A stretch of DNA of 32,458 nt, from positions 1 to 32,458 of the forward strand of contig CALXUD010000010.1 of the NCBI GenBank assembly GCA_944391585.1, in the 5' to 3' direction. The DNA is from an uncultured Alphaproteobacteria bacterium (GTDB lineage: Bacteria > Pseudomonadota > Alphaproteobacteria > CAAHEQ01 > UBA3637). Below the pieces are notes generated by a model. The model was given only the letters and a program-made list of their open reading frames with translations, was not told the DNA's origin and did not search any database. This document shows, piece after piece, positions 24,481 through 32,426 of this stretch. A program made the translations under genes and the position numbers. The first letter of the stretch is position 1. Every line of letters begins with the position of its first letter.

Positions 24481-25284
24481 ATGAAACAATTTATTTTTTT
24501 AACTTTACTGATTGGATTAAGCTGCCCCCTTATGGCTCAAGACGCAACAAAAACCCAAATGATGTTTGATAAAATAGAACGTTTAGAACATGATTTAATT
24601 TTATTGCAACAACGGGTTTACAGAACTCCTTCTTCTTCCGGTATACCTTTAATGGGCTCCTCACCGCAAGAACCTGTTTCAACCGGAAATCCCGGCATCG
24701 ATGAGTTATACTCAAAATTATCCGCACAAGAAGCGGTTTTGGCCGACTTAACCGATCAACTGGAAAAAATAAAATTTGATATGACACTAATGAATGACCG
24801 ATTGAACAAAATCAATGCTGATGTGGATATGCGTTTTCAGGAATTGAATAAAAATAAAACAGATTCTAAAATATCTTCCCCAGAACCTAAAAATTTAACC
24901 CCAAAAGAACAATATGAGGCAGCCTATGATTTATTAAAGCGTGGTAAATATGAAGCTGCCGAAGCACAGTTTCAAGATTTCCTCAAAAAATACCCAAAAG
25001 ATAAACTGGCCGGTAATGCCAACTACTGGCTGGGTGAAACATATTACGCACGCGGTCAATTGGAACAAGCGGCAGGCATTTTCGCGAACGGTTTCACAAT
25101 CTATAAAGAAAATTCAAAAGCACCGGATAATTTATTTAAGTTGGGTTTAACAATGAAACAATTAAATAAAGAAAAAGAGGCATGCACTGCCTTTCAAAAC
25201 CTGGCGGAAGCTTTTCCAAAAGCAGATAAAACATTAAAAGAGCGCGCAAAAGAAGAGGTTAAAAAATTATCGTGTCAAAATTAA
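24481..25284 (+). CDS. cpoB: Cell division coordinator CpoB (YbgF)
   Basis: A 267-residue periplasmic protein with a Sec signal (cleavage near LMA-QD). An N-terminal coiled coil (about 25-45 and 70-115, for example LADLTDQLEKIKFDMTLMNDR), which trimerises in the family, precedes C-terminal TPR repeats: YDLLKRGKYEAAEAQFQDF, ANYWLGETYYARGQLEQAA, APDNLFKLGLTMKQLNKEKEA. CpoB binds TolA and links outer-membrane constriction to septal peptidoglycan synthesis. ATG 24481 is chosen by AAGGAAG upstream and by the signal peptide; an extension to 24421 would be within the terminator. The 3' end overlaps tilS by 13 bases. Confidence 0.93.
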   Translation: MKQFIFLTLLIGLSCPLMAQDATKTQMMFDKIERLEHDLILLQQRVYRTPSSSGIPLMGSSPQEPVSTGNPGIDELYSKLSAQEAVLADLTDQLEKIKFDMTLMNDRLNKINADVDMRFQELNKNKTDSKISSPEPKNLTPKEQYEAAYDLLKRGKYEAAEAQFQDFLKKYPKDKLAGNANYWLGETYYARGQLEQAAGIFANGFTIYKENSKAPDNLFKLGLTMKQLNKEKEACTAFQNLAEAFPKADKTLKERAKEEVKKLSCQN

Positions 25285-26489
25285 CAACAATTTTTGAAAC
25301 ACGTTTAAAACCTTTGGAATCAATGCCTATCCGAAAAATAGCCGTTGCCGTTTCAGGAGGAGCAGACAGTTTATGTCTTGCCTATTTGGCGCAGGAATGG
25401 GCCGATGTGCGCGGGATTCAATTAACCGCTTTAACAGTTGATCACGGATTACGAAAAGACGCCGCCGCTGAAGCAAAAACGGTGGCTCAACAAATGCGTA
25501 CAATCGGAGTAAAACATCATATTTTACGCTGGATTGGCGAGAAACCAACCACACGTATTGAAGAAAAAGCTCGGGAGGCACGTTATCAATTACTGTGTAA
25601 TTTTTGCCACAAAAAAAACATTCCTGTTTTATTACTCGCCCATCATGCTCAAGATAATATTGAAACTTTTTTTCTGCGTTTGGCTAAAGCCAGCGGCTTA
25701 ACCGGTTTGGCCGGCATGCAACCATTCAAACGGCGCTCTGGTATTGTTTTAGCGCGCCCGTTATTAGATGTGGCCAAAACGGATATTCTGTCTTTTTTAA
25801 CACAGCGTAAAATCAACTGGATTGAAGATCCTATGAACCAAAATCCAATTTTTGAACGAGTTTATTGGCGCCAACAAATACCTATATTAACAAAAATGGG
25901 CTTAAATCCGCTTTATTTACAACGCACTCTTTCAAGATTACGACGTGCCGAAACCGCCTTAACTCAAATGACGAATAGTGCTTTTTATCATTTGGTAGAG
26001 ATAGATAATCGTGGTTTTGCTCAAATTCCGCTACCTGCTTTTGACCAATTACCTGATGAAATTCAAATCCGTCTTTTAACTCGTTTAATCCCATTAATCG
26101 GTGGTAATGATAAGCCCGTATCATTAGAAAAATTAGAATCTATTTTACAAACAAAACCAATCCGCACCACGCTGGGGATGTGTTATTTAATTCGCCATAA
26201 AAAGACCTTATTTGTTGCAAAAGAAAGCGCACGTATGCCTTCTTCGGTTTTTTTAAAGAAAAACACCTGGACGCAATGGGATCGGTTTAAGATCTATTGC
26301 AGTGTTTCAGGGAAAATTCAACATCAAACAAAACGGGATAAAAAATGTCCCTTGCCTTGGTTGGTTCAACAATCCTTTCCCATAATAACGGATAAAAAAG
26401 GCCTTGAAATTTATCCGCATCTTGATTATAAGAAAAAGCCATCACATATAAATGTAATCATTCAATTTTTACCATTTAACAAAGGATAA
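25272..26489 (+). CDS. tilS: tRNA(Ile)-lysidine synthase TilS
   Basis: A 405-residue enzyme that attaches lysine to C34 of the CAU-anticodon tRNA-Ile, changing both its decoding (to AUA) and its charging. The N-terminal PP-loop is VAVSGGADSLCLAYLA (about 25-40), followed by ALTVDHGLRKDAAAEA and LLAHHAQDNIETFFLRLAKASGLTGLAGM, typical of TilS. RPLLDVAKTDILSFL and IEDPMNQN also belong to the family. The C-terminal part is more divergent. The start is GTG within the end of cpoB; an ATG at 25323 would leave only ten residues before the PP-loop and is less likely. The gene is three bases before ftsH, the usual neighbour. Confidence 0.93.
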   Translation: MSKLTTIFETRLKPLESMPIRKIAVAVSGGADSLCLAYLAQEWADVRGIQLTALTVDHGLRKDAAAEAKTVAQQMRTIGVKHHILRWIGEKPTTRIEEKAREARYQLLCNFCHKKNIPVLLLAHHAQDNIETFFLRLAKASGLTGLAGMQPFKRRSGIVLARPLLDVAKTDILSFLTQRKINWIEDPMNQNPIFERVYWRQQIPILTKMGLNPLYLQRTLSRLRRAETALTQMTNSAFYHLVEIDNRGFAQIPLPAFDQLPDEIQIRLLTRLIPLIGGNDKPVSLEKLESILQTKPIRTTLGMCYLIRHKKTLFVAKESARMPSSVFLKKNTWTQWDRFKIYCSVSGKIQHQTKRDKKCPLPWLVQQSFPIITDKKGLEIYPHLDYKKKPSHINVIIQFLPFNKG

Positions 26490-26492
26490 TTT

Positions 26493-28382
26493 ATGAAAGT
26501 TCAAGACAATTCTGCTAAAAAAAGTTTTTTATTATGGTTGATTATTTTTGTAGCCGTTATCACGTTGGCTAACATTTTTCATAAACCTCAAAGTGAAGCT
26601 GGTCTTCAGGAATTAACCTACACCGCATTTGTGGAACAAGTTGAAAAAGGGAATGTTTTAACCGCTCAATTACAAGGTCAAGCTATTTCCGGTATGTTAA
26701 AAGATGGCAAGAAATACACCAGCTTTGCACCGGAAGAATCCGGTCTTGTTCCTATTTTACAAGAACATAACGTTTCCATTTCAGCTATTGCACCAGAATC
26801 TGAAAAAGGTAGTTTTATGATGGCCTTTATTTCGTGGTTGCCCATGATTTTATTCATCGGGATTTGGATTGTCATGATGCGCCAAATGGCGGCCAGTAAT
26901 GGCAAAGCTCTTTCATTTGGTAAATCAAAAGCACGCCTGTTAGCCGAAAAAAATAAAATCACATTTAAAGACGTGGCCGGCATTGATGAAGCCAAAGCCG
27001 AATTGGAAGAAATTGTGGATTTCCTACGAGCACCGGCTAAATTCCAACGCTTGGGCGGTAAAATTCCGAAAGGGGTGTTGTTAATTGGCTCTCCCGGAAC
27101 CGGGAAAACATTATTGGCAAAAGCTATCGCCGGCGAAGCAGATGTGCCGTTCTTTACCATTTCCGGTTCTGATTTTGTGGAAATGTTTGTCGGGGTTGGT
27201 GCTTCTCGTGTGCGTGATATGTTTGAACAAGCCAAAAAAGCCAGTCCCTGCATTTTGTTCATTGATGAAATTGACGCAGTCGGACGTCATCGCGGAGCCG
27301 GTCTTGGCGGCGGAAATGATGAGCGCGAACAAACATTAAATCAATTATTGGTAGAAATGGACGGCTTTGAAACAAACTCCGGTATCGTTTTAATTGCTGC
27401 CACGAACAGACCGGATGTTTTGGACCCTGCTTTATTACGTCCGGGACGTTTTGATCGACAAATTGTGGTACCCGTGCCGGACATTAAAGGCCGTGAACAA
27501 ATTTTAAATGTTCACATTAAAAACGTGCCATTGGCTCCGGATGTTAAAACTGATGTTATTGCCAGAGGAACACCCGGTTTTTCAGGAGCCGATTTAGCTA
27601 ATTTAGTCAATGAAGCAGCTCTGCTTGCCGCGCGTCGTAACAAAACGAAAGTTACCATGCGCGATTTAGAAGATGCGAAAGATAAGGTTATGATGGGTTC
27701 CGAACGCCGTTCATTGGTGATGGATGAAAATGAAAAGAAAATGACTGCTTATCATGAAGCCGGTCATGCGATTGTTTCATTACATCTGCCGGAATCTGAT
27801 CCATTGCACAAGGTTACCATTATCCCGCGCGGACGGGCATTGGGGGTTACCATGCAACTGCCGGAAAAAGATAAGTATTCGCAAAGTAAAACCTATCTGA
27901 CATCTCGCCTCTCTATTTTATTTGGAGGCCGAATTGCCGAAGAATTGGTTTTGGGAAAAGAAAACGTATCCACTGGCGCCAGTAATGATATTCAAGTAGC
28001 AACTTCAATCGCTCGCCGCATGGTCACAGAATGGGGGATGAGCGATGTGTTGGGTCCGATTGCTTATGGAGAACCGGAAGGCGAAGTCTTTTTGGGTTAT
28101 AGCATTACAAAACGCAAAGAAATGGCTGATAAAACTGCATTGCAAGTGGATTCTGAAATCCGTAAACTTATTGATGACGCTTATGCTAAAACGCGTGAAA
28201 TTTTAACAAAACATCGAAAAGAATTAGATAAGCTTGCAAAAGGTTTAATGGAATATGAAACTCTAACGGGAGATGAAATTGCCCTGCTGCTAAAAGGAAA
28301 GAAAATCCGAACGGAAGAACAGCAAGCAGCACAAATGCCACCACGACCGACTGTTCCGGATACAACTGGTAGCATTGCTTAA
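26493..28382 (+). CDS. ftsH: ATP-dependent zinc metalloprotease FtsH
   Basis: A 629-residue hexameric inner-membrane protease that removes misassembled membrane proteins and short-lived regulators. Two helices (about 11-28 and 109-129) flank a small periplasmic domain. The AAA module has Walker A GSPGTGKT (199-206), Walker [10 protein letters not shown] (253-261), the pore loop [13 protein letters not shown] and the [23 protein letters not shown]. The peptidase has HEAGH (421-425) with the third zinc ligand in the [16 protein letters not shown] region. The P-loop has Ser where GPPGTGKT has its first Pro. The length is usual. A strong terminator follows. Confidence 0.97.
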   Translation: MKVQDNSAKKSFLLWLIIFVAVITLANIFHKPQSEAGLQELTYTAFVEQVEKGNVLTAQLQGQAISGMLKDGKKYTSFAPEESGLVPILQEHNVSISAIAPESEKGSFMMAFISWLPMILFIGIWIVMMRQMAASNGKALSFGKSKARLLAEKNKITFKDVAGIDEAKAELEEIVDFLRAPAKFQRLGGKIPKGVLLIGSPGTGKTLLAKAIAGEADVPFFTISGSDFVEMFVGVGASRVRDMFEQAKKASPCILFIDEIDAVGRHRGAGLGGGNDEREQTLNQLLVEMDGFETNSGIVLIAATNRPDVLDPALLRPGRFDRQIVVPVPDIKGREQILNVHIKNVPLAPDVKTDVIARGTPGFSGADLANLVNEAALLAARRNKTKVTMRDLEDAKDKVMMGSERRSLVMDENEKKMTAYHEAGHAIVSLHLPESDPLHKVTIIPRGRALGVTMQLPEKDKYSQSKTYLTSRLSILFGGRIAEELVLGKENVSTGASNDIQVATSIARRMVTEWGMSDVLGPIAYGEPEGEVFLGYSITKRKEMADKTALQVDSEIRKLIDDAYAKTREILTKHRKELDKLAKGLMEYETLTGDEIALLLKGKKIRTEEQQAAQMPPRPTVPDTTGSIA

Positions 28383-28410
28383 AAAAAAGCCCTCAAAAGA
28401 GGGCTTTTTT
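28383..28410. terminator. Bidirectional terminator (ftsH / mlaC)
   Basis: AAAAAAGCCCTC pairs perfectly with GAGGGCTTTTTT around an AAAA loop. It begins immediately after the ftsH stop and lies 15 bases beyond the mlaC stop on the other strand, so it can end both. Confidence 0.92.
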
Positions 28411-28424
28411 ATTTAAGCGTTTGA

Positions 28425-29039
28425 TTATTTTTTTGTTTTATCCGATGATGTCAATTGAAAATTTTGAGCTTTTGTTTTTAATTCATCGGTTAACTTGGAG
28501 ACATCTCCGCCATTCTTTTGTAAAAACGCCGTATACTCATTTCGATAGCTCATTGCCATAGAAACCCCTTCCACGATAATATCAATTATTTTAAAACTAT
28601 CCCCTTTTTGGCGCACCCGCCAAATAACCTCCACCGGCGTACCGTCATTCATAATTTTACTATCTACATACAATTGTTTACCTTCAGCATTTCGAGTTCC
28701 CGCAAAAATAATTTTTTGGCCATTATACATATGGAATCGATCAGCCCATGTTAGTGTAGTGAATTCCATAAAAGCATCTAAGAAAGCATCTCTTTGCTCC
28801 GTTGTAGCCATTTTCCAATAGCGTCCCAAAACAAACTGGCCAATGGATTTTAAGTCTAGGGCTTGTGTAAATTCTTTTCTAAAATAATTTATTTTTTTCT
28901 CTTCGGAATCTTGACTGGTCAATACATTGGTAATAATTTTATCTGCCAAATCGCTAATAAATTGAATAGCCGGTTCCACAGCGTATACCGGTTTACAAAA
29001 CAATGTTAAAGCAATTAATAAAACAGCCAATTTTTTCAT
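28425..29039 (-). CDS. mlaC: Phospholipid-binding protein MlaC
   Basis: A 204-residue periplasmic protein with a Sec signal (cleavage near VYA-VE). It is the MlaC/Ttg2D family carrier that shuttles phospholipids between MlaA at the outer membrane and the inner-membrane MlaFEDB complex. Family sequence includes FRKEFTQALDLKSIGQFVLGRYWKMATTEQRDAFLDAFMEF and the C-terminal WRVRQKGDSFKIIDIIVEGVSMAMSYRNEY. The length is normal. AAGGAG lies before the ATG. It follows mlaA by 54 bases and also has its own candidate promoter overlapping the end of mlaA. Confidence 0.93.
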   Translation of the reverse strand: MKKLAVLLIALTLFCKPVYAVEPAIQFISDLADKIITNVLTSQDSEEKKINYFRKEFTQALDLKSIGQFVLGRYWKMATTEQRDAFLDAFMEFTTLTWADRFHMYNGQKIIFAGTRNAEGKQLYVDSKIMNDGTPVEVIWRVRQKGDSFKIIDIIVEGVSMAMSYRNEYTAFLQKNGGDVSKLTDELKTKAQNFQLTSSDKTKK

Positions 29040-29042
29040 CTT

Positions 29043-29065
29043 TTATTCTCCTTTTTTGAGAATAA
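29043..29065 (-). promoter_or_regulatory. Hairpin covering the mlaC ribosome-binding site
   Basis: In the minus-strand transcript TTATTCTC (29065-29058) pairs exactly with GAGAATAA (29050-29043), loop AAAAAAG. The ribosome-binding AAGGAG (29053-29048) lies partly in the loop and partly in the stem. The 5' arm lies upstream of the start expected from the mlaC promoter, so only longer transcripts from mlaA would contain the whole hairpin. Confidence 0.45.
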
Positions 29066-29090
29066 TACGAAAAGTTTCAAGAAAGGTCAA
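29062..29090 (-). promoter_or_regulatory. Candidate internal promoter of mlaC
   Basis: Minus strand TTGACC (29090-29085), 17 bases, TATTAT (29067-29062); start near 29055. It lies in the 54-base gap after mlaA. Confidence 0.6.
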
Positions 29091-29093
29091 TGA

Positions 29094-29885
29094 TTATTCA
29101 TCTTCATATTCAGGGAAATCAAACTCATAGGAAGCTTTCTCAGCTTCTCCGGTTTCTTCATTAACTGGAGCAGAACGATTATCATTTACTTTTTTTTGCC
29201 TGTTTTGTTGATACATCGTTCTTAATGTAGCATAATAATCCGTAGAAGAATTTTCTAAGCTATCCAAAAAGTCCAACGCCCGTTCTCGTGTATCAATTCC
29301 TTCCAATGCCATTCGGGAATAAATAAAGCCCGGCCAAATAGAATCCGTCGCCCAATTAATCGGAGCTGCCACTGTATCCACACCATATCCTACAGCATCA
29401 CGAACATCTGAAGGACCTAAAATAGGCAACATAACAAATGGACCCGGAGGAACTCCCCAAACCCCCAAGGTCTGTCCAAAATCATTGTCGTAGGCTGGAA
29501 TTTTCATATCGCCTGCCACATCAATCGTCCCCCAAAATCCCAAAAAGGTATTGAGAAAAAAACGTTTTGTAATAATGCCTGCTTGTTTTGGTTCCCCTTG
29601 CAAAAGAGCATTTACAAAATAAACAGGTTGTCTCAAATTAAGAGAAAAATTATAAATTGCAGCACGAAGCCATTTAGGAACAACAAAACGATATCCTTTT
29701 GCAATTGGTTTTATAATTGCTTTATCAACCGATTGATTAAATTCAAAAACAGCGCGATTAGTTGGTTCAAACGGATCATTATTTGCTTCATAAACGGCTA
29801 ATTCTGCCGGATCTGTCGGCCGACAAGTACATCCCGTTCCCAAAATCAATAAACCACATAAAAATATCAACTTTATTTGTTTCAC
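29094..29885 (-). CDS. mlaA: Outer-membrane phospholipid-removal lipoprotein MlaA (VacJ)
   Basis: A 263-residue lipoprotein (lipobox LGTGC, Cys at about 19). In the family it forms a ring in the inner leaflet of the outer membrane and draws mislocalised phospholipids from the outer leaflet, handing them to MlaC. Family motifs are NDPFEPTNRAVFEFNQSVDK (about 36-55), RFFLNTFLGFWGTIDVAGDM, DFGQTLGVWGVPPGPFVMLPILGPS and GVDTVAAPINW. An acidic, disordered tail of about 40 residues follows. The start is GTG, whose first base is in the stop of the upstream LOG-family gene (TAGTG), so the two are coupled. Confidence 0.94.
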   Translation of the reverse strand: MKQIKLIFLCGLLILGTGCTCRPTDPAELAVYEANNDPFEPTNRAVFEFNQSVDKAIIKPIAKGYRFVVPKWLRAAIYNFSLNLRQPVYFVNALLQGEPKQAGIITKRFFLNTFLGFWGTIDVAGDMKIPAYDNDFGQTLGVWGVPPGPFVMLPILGPSDVRDAVGYGVDTVAAPINWATDSIWPGFIYSRMALEGIDTRERALDFLDSLENSSTDYYATLRTMYQQNRQKKVNDNRSAPVNEETGEAEKASYEFDFPEYEDE

Positions 29886-30454
29886 TAAACACCTTTTAGC
29901 TGTTTTTCTAACATAGGCAATACTTCTTCAATATCGTTCACAAAAGTAATTAAGTCAAGTTGATGTTGCTTCACAAATTGATAATCTACCATTTCTCGTA
30001 ACATATTTTTTAACGTATTAAAATAACCGTTCACATTCACTACAATCAAAGGGCTATCAATAATTTTTAATTGCCGTAAAGCTAAGATTTCAAATAATTC
30101 ATCCAATGTACCAATACCGCCCGGCAACACACAAATCGCTTCTGATTGTTTAGTCATAGATACTTTTCTATCCGACATTTTTCTCCAAATTTCAAATTTT
30201 TGAATGTTTTTTTCAACTAAATCAGGTCGTTCAATTTCATATAAAGAATGGATCGTGACACCAACAACCTTTCCATTTTTAGCCAAACACCCGTCAGCCA
30301 ATGCCCGCATTACTCCAGTACCGCCGGCGCCATAAACCAACGTGATGTCATTTAAGGCTAAAATTTGACCAAATTTATAGGCAACCTGCTCAAAAACAGG
30401 GCTATTTCCTGATGAGCCACCGCAAAAAACTGTAATTGATTTTAATTTTGTCAT
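29885..30454 (-). CDS. LOG family protein (TIGR00730-type Rossmann fold)
   Basis: A 189-residue cytosolic protein of the family formerly called lysine decarboxylase-like. Family members cleave ribose-5-phosphate from nucleotide monophosphates (AMP-type, and cytokinin nucleotides in plants); the bacterial physiological role is poorly known. The fold is marked by VFCGGSSGNSP at the N-terminus, VYGAGGTGVMRALADG (about 40-55) and the hallmark PGGIGTLDELFE (111-122). ATG with only a weak ribosome-binding site; I find no convincing promoter. It leads the mlaA-mlaC run. Confidence 0.9.
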   Translation of the reverse strand: MTKLKSITVFCGGSSGNSPVFEQVAYKFGQILALNDITLVYGAGGTGVMRALADGCLAKNGKVVGVTIHSLYEIERPDLVEKNIQKFEIWRKMSDRKVSMTKQSEAICVLPGGIGTLDELFEILALRQLKIIDSPLIVVNVNGYFNTLKNMLREMVDYQFVKQHQLDLITFVNDIEEVLPMLEKQLKGV

Positions 30455-30489
30455 TTTAAATCTTTTTATTTAAATGTATCATATTTTAA

Positions 30490-30517
30490 TTGATTATTTA
30501 CACATTTACCGTATAAT
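30490..30517 (+). promoter_or_regulatory. Promoter of the proline-rich secreted protein
   Basis: TTGATT (30490-30495), 16 bases, then perfect TATAAT (30512-30517). The start would be near 30524, with a leader of about 28 bases containing GCGAGGGG. Confidence 0.72.
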
Positions 30518-30551
30518 CAAGAAAAGGTCAAGCAAATTGCGAGGGGTTTTT

Positions 30552-31622
30552 ATGAAAAAATTCAGTTCTGTTTTGTTGATGAGTGTTTTATTTTCTTTGC
30601 CTGTTTGTGCACAAGAAGATATTCCGATGGCTCCGGAAATTATTGATGGGAAAACCCAAACTTCCGTTCCGGACTATCCGAATTTGGGACGTCATTCAAC
30701 CCCGCTTTCCTCTTTGGTTATAACACCACCTCCATTACCACCGGTTGAAATTGAATTGGATACAAAACGCAAAAATCCAACAACGACACAAATTGAAAAA
30801 ACAGAGCCAACCGAATCGGTGCTTCAAAAACCCATCCCCCCTTCTAAACCGATTGAGTTAAACAAAGACGTACCGATTGCAAAATCCGAACCGAAACCAG
30901 CGCCTGCACCGGTTTTACCAAAATTTGAGAAAAAACCAAAAGAGCCAACCCCTATGCCAACTGATTTATCGGATTTATTCGCTGAGACGGCAGACGTTAA
31001 ACGCTTTAATCTATCCGGTTTTGAGCTGGGAATGACCCCGGATGAAGTGAAAGATATGGCTCTTGATACTGGCTGGAAAATTGTTGCACAGAAACCGGCA
31101 ATTCCATTGTTTCGTGAGTCTTTTTATGAGCAACAATGTCGATATCAAGGGAAAAGAATTGTTCATGAAATTAATGATTGTATAGAAAGAACTGCTAAAA
31201 ATGATGGTGTATTTTATATCAATGAAATTATTTTAACGCGTCCTAAAACACGAGAATCAATTTCTATCTTATTTACATCATTTGCAACAGATAACAGAGC
31301 TTATAAAATATATTATCAAAATTTAGGGGATAATTCCTTAGGTTTTACGCCTAAAAATATGGCCGCCAAATTGCGTCGGAAAGAAATGTTCTGGAATCAA
31401 ATGTTTGAAGCTTATGGTTATCCGGATGATGCCGATTTAATCTTATGGGGTGATTTCCAAAAAGCCTATATGCAAGCAACCATGAGTGGCTCTAATTATG
31501 ATGCCTATATTTCTATGGAAGATAAAGAGATTCAAGATAAAGATTACTTTGCTGCTGAAGATGCAGCCAGAGAATTACGCTATCCAAATCAATTTACCTT
31601 TTTTGAAATGATGGAAGATTAA
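30552..31622 (+). CDS. Secreted protein with proline-rich linker, function unknown
   Basis: A 356-residue exported protein. The signal peptide is about residues 1-20 (VCA-QE). A disordered Pro/Lys/Glu/Thr-rich region (about 30-135), much like the TolA linker, precedes a folded C-terminal domain. That domain opens with FNLSGFELGMTPDEVKDMA, which resembles the start of SmpA/BamE-like or related periplasmic domains (phi-x-G-x-T-x-x-x-V), and holds a likely disulfide pair (QQCRYQ and NDCIER). The rest is unfamiliar. ATG 30552 is chosen because GAGGGG lies eight bases before it and the signal peptide starts there. It stands alone between a strong promoter and a terminator. A periplasmic role is probable; no specific function is assigned. 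Confidence 0.82.
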   Translation: MKKFSSVLLMSVLFSLPVCAQEDIPMAPEIIDGKTQTSVPDYPNLGRHSTPLSSLVITPPPLPPVEIELDTKRKNPTTTQIEKTEPTESVLQKPIPPSKPIELNKDVPIAKSEPKPAPAPVLPKFEKKPKEPTPMPTDLSDLFAETADVKRFNLSGFELGMTPDEVKDMALDTGWKIVAQKPAIPLFRESFYEQQCRYQGKRIVHEINDCIERTAKNDGVFYINEIILTRPKTRESISILFTSFATDNRAYKIYYQNLGDNSLGFTPKNMAAKLRRKEMFWNQMFEAYGYPDDADLILWGDFQKAYMQATMSGSNYDAYISMEDKEIQDKDYFAAEDAARELRYPNQFTFFEMMED

Positions 31623-31635
31623 TGCTTTTTCCTAA

Positions 31636-31661
31636 AAAACACCCGTTTAAACGGGTGTTTT
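31636..31661. terminator. Bidirectional terminator (secreted protein / pilin)
   Basis: AAAACACCCGTTT and AAACGGGTGTTTT form a perfect 26-base palindrome with A and T tracts at the ends, between the two convergent genes. Confidence 0.9.
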
Positions 31662-31691
31662 ATTTATTATTTCCCCTTTGAAAGTATATGC

Positions 31692-32391
31692 TTATTGATC
31701 ACAAATATCCGATCCATATAAGCCGGTGCAATCAAGCAGCTCTTCCGCCGGCACATAATTGAACTTAACACTGACTTGAACCGCGTTTTCTCCGTTTTGT
31801 TCGGCTTGTTCATCACAATTCGCCATGGCTTCCCGATATTCTTCGGTTTTAAAGGAGCCGTTGAATGTGGAACCACCGCCTGCCATTCCATTGAATTCTT
31901 CGGAAGGTAAATCATCATGATAAGCATGATAAACCCGCTCAATCACGCCCTTACAAACGGCACTTGTTGTTTCAAAAATGTTCAAGGTAACTTTTGGATA
32001 TCCGCCGCCGTTGTAAATGTGAAATTTTATCCCGTTGTAATCTTTAACTTTATAAGTTGTTTGTGACGTTGATTGGAATGAACCACAAGCATCTTTTCCT
32101 AAATATAAATCACAAAACCATTGGGTTGAATAACAAAAACAGGTTTGATGCGCATTAGACCCATCATAACCGGTTAAATAATCCGAATGAGAAGCCTCCT
32201 TAACCGATAATGCAAATAAATCGGTGAGGCGCAGCGCTTGGTTGATATGATATTGATCCATCGCATAGCGATACCCCCGCTATCCCCCCAACACTTAACA
32301 CACCAATAATCGCCAATACCCCCAACATCTCAACCATACTCCGGCCGGATTGGAGCTCTTTAAACTTTTTCGTTAATTGTTGAATTCTCAT
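31692..32391 (-). pseudogene. Type IV pilin-like protein, broken by a +1 frameshift
   Basis: Two overlapping frames make one protein of about 232 residues. The first (from ATG 32391, with AAGGAG upstream) begins RIQQLTKKFKELQSGRSMVEMLGVLAIIGVLSVGGIAG: a basic leader, prepilin-peptidase site before a methylatable residue (G/RSMVE, with Glu at +5 from Arg), and a hydrophobic helix. At a run of five G (plus-strand C at 32274-32278) the frame must shift by one to continue as YRYAMDQYHINQALRLTDLF and onward to 31692. Read with four G, the protein is continuous. The second part has about eight cysteines, suggesting disulfides. It may be a pseudogene, a phase-off allele or a base-call error. Similar pilins are common in this kind of bacterium, with an unknown role. 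Confidence 0.82.
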
Positions 32392-32426
32392 CTTTAACTC
32401 CTTTTATGCATAAACCCGTTAAATAC

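Noticed and set aside
26678-27262. 194-residue open frame antisense to ftsH
   Set aside because: It lies wholly within a certain gene and reflects the codon pattern of ftsH; no family likeness.
31667-31942. 91-residue frame overlapping the 3' part of the pilin
   Set aside because: The pilin frame continues to a proper stop with its cysteine pattern; this frame extends toward the terminator and shows no protein likeness.
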